Shown here: positions 62,698 to 64,000 of the stretch, in pieces
How the letters are laid out: each line of letters begins with the position of its first letter
Position numbering within the stretch: the first letter of the stretch is position 1
NCBI RefSeq assembly: GCF_023952475.1
Contig: NZ_JALHRX010000008.1
Span: 186,001 to 250,000 of the forward strand
DNA: 64,000 nt
Reading direction: 5' to 3'
DNA from: Cupriavidus sp. WGlv3
GTDB taxonomy: Bacteria > Pseudomonadota > Gammaproteobacteria > Burkholderiales > Burkholderiaceae
Made by a program: the position numbers and the translations under genes
The notes under the pieces: model-generated
Told to the model about the DNA's origin: nothing
What the model saw: the letters and a program-made list of their open reading frames with translations, nothing else
The model's database searches: none

Positions 62698-63581
62698 CCC
62701 ATACCCCCTCCCAGGCCGGCACTGAGACTGCCGCGCAGCGCGCCGCACTGGCCGACTCGCCGCTGATCGTCACCGTGGCGCCCAACGGCGCCTACAAGCG
62801 CGCCAGCGACCATCCCGCGGTGCCGCTGACCGCGGCGGCGCTGGCGGCGGAAGCGCGTGCCTGCCTCGAAGCCGGCGCCGCCATGATGCATATGCACGTG
62901 CGCGATGCCGAGGGCCGCCATTCGCTAGATGTGCAGACCTACCGCGACGCGCTGGCGGCAGTCAGGCAGGCCGTCGGCGACGCGCTGCTGGTGCAGGTGA
63001 CCAGCGAGGCCGCCGGCGTGTACCAGGCCGCCGAGCAGATGGCGATGGTGCGCGCGCTGCGCCCCGAGGCGGTCTCGGTCGGCCTGCGCGAAGTCGCGGT
63101 GCCGGAAATCGCGGACAGCGAACTGGCGGCGTTCTTCGCCTGGCTGGCGCGCGAACGCGTGATGACGCAGGTGATCCTGTATGACGCGGCCGACGTGCGC
63201 CGCTGGCAGCAAATGCGCGCGCGCGGCATGGTGCCGCCGGGTGCGTGGTCGGTGCTGTATGTGCTGGGACGCTACGCGGCGGGACAGGTGTCGTCGCCGC
63301 ACGACCTGCTGCCGTTCCTGCAGGCCGCCGCCGAGGGTGGCGATGCGCTGCCGTGGGCGATCTGCGCGTTCGGTCGCGAGGAGAATGCCTGCGTGACCGC
63401 GGCCGCCGCGTTCGGCGGCCATGTGCGGGTGGGCTTCGAGAACAACCTGCTGTTGCGCGACGGCAGCCGTGCGCCCGGCAACCATGCGCTGGTGGCGCAG
63501 GCGGTGCAGGGCGGGCTGACGCTTGGCCGGCCGATCGCGGTCGCGGCCGATGCGCGCCGCATCTACGGCGAGGTGCGCTGA
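62694..63581 (+). CDS. beta-keto acid cleavage enzyme (BKACE, DUF849)
   Basis: A 295-residue TIM-barrel enzyme of the DUF849/BKACE family. The metal-binding histidines are H66 and H68 in MMHMHVRDAEGRHS, and a later GREENACVTAAAAFGGHVRV segment carries the conserved glutamate. Family members transfer acetyl-CoA onto a beta-keto acid and split it, for example dehydrocarnitine or 3-keto-5-aminohexanoate. The ATG overlaps the upstream dehydrogenase stop by 4 bases, so the two are translationally coupled and the dehydrogenase product is likely its substrate. The exact beta-keto acid is not known. Confidence 0.87.
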   Translation: MTHTPSQAGTETAAQRAALADSPLIVTVAPNGAYKRASDHPAVPLTAAALAAEARACLEAGAAMMHMHVRDAEGRHSLDVQTYRDALAAVRQAVGDALLVQVTSEAAGVYQAAEQMAMVRALRPEAVSVGLREVAVPEIADSELAAFFAWLARERVMTQVILYDAADVRRWQQMRARGMVPPGAWSVLYVLGRYAAGQVSSPHDLLPFLQAAAEGGDALPWAICAFGREENACVTAAAAFGGHVRVGFENNLLLRDGSRAPGNHALVAQAVQGGLTLGRPIAVAADARRIYGEVR

Positions 63582-63624
63582 GGAGGGCGCGCCGCGCGGC
63601 GCTTTAATGAGCCGTCAGGGGCCA

Positions 63625-63900
63625 TCAGGCGCCGTCGCTGAAGCTGTCGCGCGGGCCGTTGGGGTTGTGGGCACCGTCGGCGAACGGGTTGCGCGCGCCG
63701 GTCGCGGTGTGCGCGCCATCGGCAAAGGTGCTGCGGGTGCCGGTCGCGGCGTTGGCACCGTCGGTGAACGGGCTGCGCGTGCTGGTGATGCCGTGCGCGC
63801 CATCGCTGAACGGATCGACGCTGCGTGGCGCGGCTTGCGCGGCGCCGGCAACGCCGGCAATAAGGGCGGTGGCGACAAAGACTTGCCTGAGTGCATGCAT
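63625..63900 (-). CDS. small exported protein built of 14-residue DGA repeats
   Basis: A 91-residue precursor with a signal peptide (MHALRQVFVATALIAGVAGA, cleavage near AQA). The mature part consists of five F(S/T/A)DGA units starting at F31, F45, F59, F73 and F87, an exact 14-residue period with linkers such as HGITSTRSP and NAATGTRST. This corresponds to a 42-bp repeat in the DNA (63628-63810). No function is known; similar small secreted DGA-rich proteins are a feature of Cupriavidus-type genomes as I recall. It is probably periplasmic or secreted. A GAGAAGCG site lies before the ATG. Confidence 0.75.
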   Translation of the reverse strand: MHALRQVFVATALIAGVAGAAQAAPRSVDPFSDGAHGITSTRSPFTDGANAATGTRSTFADGAHTATGARNPFADGAHNPNGPRDSFSDGA

Positions 63901-64000
63901 GGATCGCTTCTCCGTAAGGTTGCCGGCCCGGAATGGGCGGCGGTGTGGCTAGTCTAGGTGTCGGCCACCCACACGAGCATGACCGCCACATGACAATGCC

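Overview
The window is GC-rich, densely coded DNA with the gene content of a betaproteobacterium of the Cupriavidus/Ralstonia group. A Cupriavidus necator-like secondary chromosome fits best, judged from the fdwBA-type formate dehydrogenase, the oxalate genes, many LysR/GntR/TetR regulators and CoA-dependent catabolic operons. No rRNA, tRNA, CRISPR array, insertion sequence or phage gene was seen.

Layout. 0-5.6 kb: assorted genes (an SDR, a DMT exporter, a GntR regulator, the Tat-exported glucan protein OpgD, a TerC membrane protein). 5.7-31.9 kb: a large oxalate/formate region. It holds a ketopantoate-reductase-like enzyme, a GntR regulator, two class III CoA-transferases, an FAH-family protein, PntAB transhydrogenase, oxalyl-CoA decarboxylase, an oxalate:formate antiporter and a fused NAD-dependent formate dehydrogenase. 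These are interrupted at 16.9-24.8 kb by a PAS protein, an acyl-CoA ligase/TetR pair, membrane proteins and two LysR regulators. An AT-rich operator built on TGATATATCA recurs eight times, almost always just upstream of a gene or operon of the oxalate set, and defines a local regulon. The three closest copies sit before a CoA-transferase, oxc and the antiporter, and share a 20-bp word.

31.9-36 kb: a Fur-boxed TonB receptor, an AI-2E-type permease and small proteins. 36.2-41.3 kb: a MarR regulator divergent from badH-badI-aliB-aliA, a cyclohexanecarboxylate-to-pimelyl-CoA route that lacks a local BadK hydratase. 41.5-44.4 kb: a hydrolase, a TetR and an XRE regulator. 44.8-47.5 kb: hmgA-fahA (homogentisate degradation). 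47.5-58.9 kb: a lipid/polyene assembly cluster of the aryl-polyene type. A nine-gene leftward operon (membrane protein, AMP-ligase fused to a hotdog dehydratase, acyltransferase, LolA-like protein, MMPL exporter, polysaccharide deacetylase, ketosynthase, chain-length-factor-like protein, dehydratase) is divergent from an ACP and a GT2 glycosyltransferase. No ketoreductase or second ketosynthase is present. 59-64 kb: a glycine-zipper lipoprotein, a beta-hydroxyacid dehydrogenase, a LysR regulator divergent from a 3-hydroxyacyl-CoA-dehydrogenase-like/BKACE operon, and a small exported protein made of exact 14-residue repeats.

Metabolic logic (inferred). Oxalate enters by antiport with formate, is activated to oxalyl-CoA by CoA transfer and is decarboxylated to formyl-CoA. 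Formate is oxidised by FdwAB to give NADH, and PntAB can convert this to NADPH. The PanE-like and FAH-like enzymes and two very small ORFs under the same operator have no assigned step.
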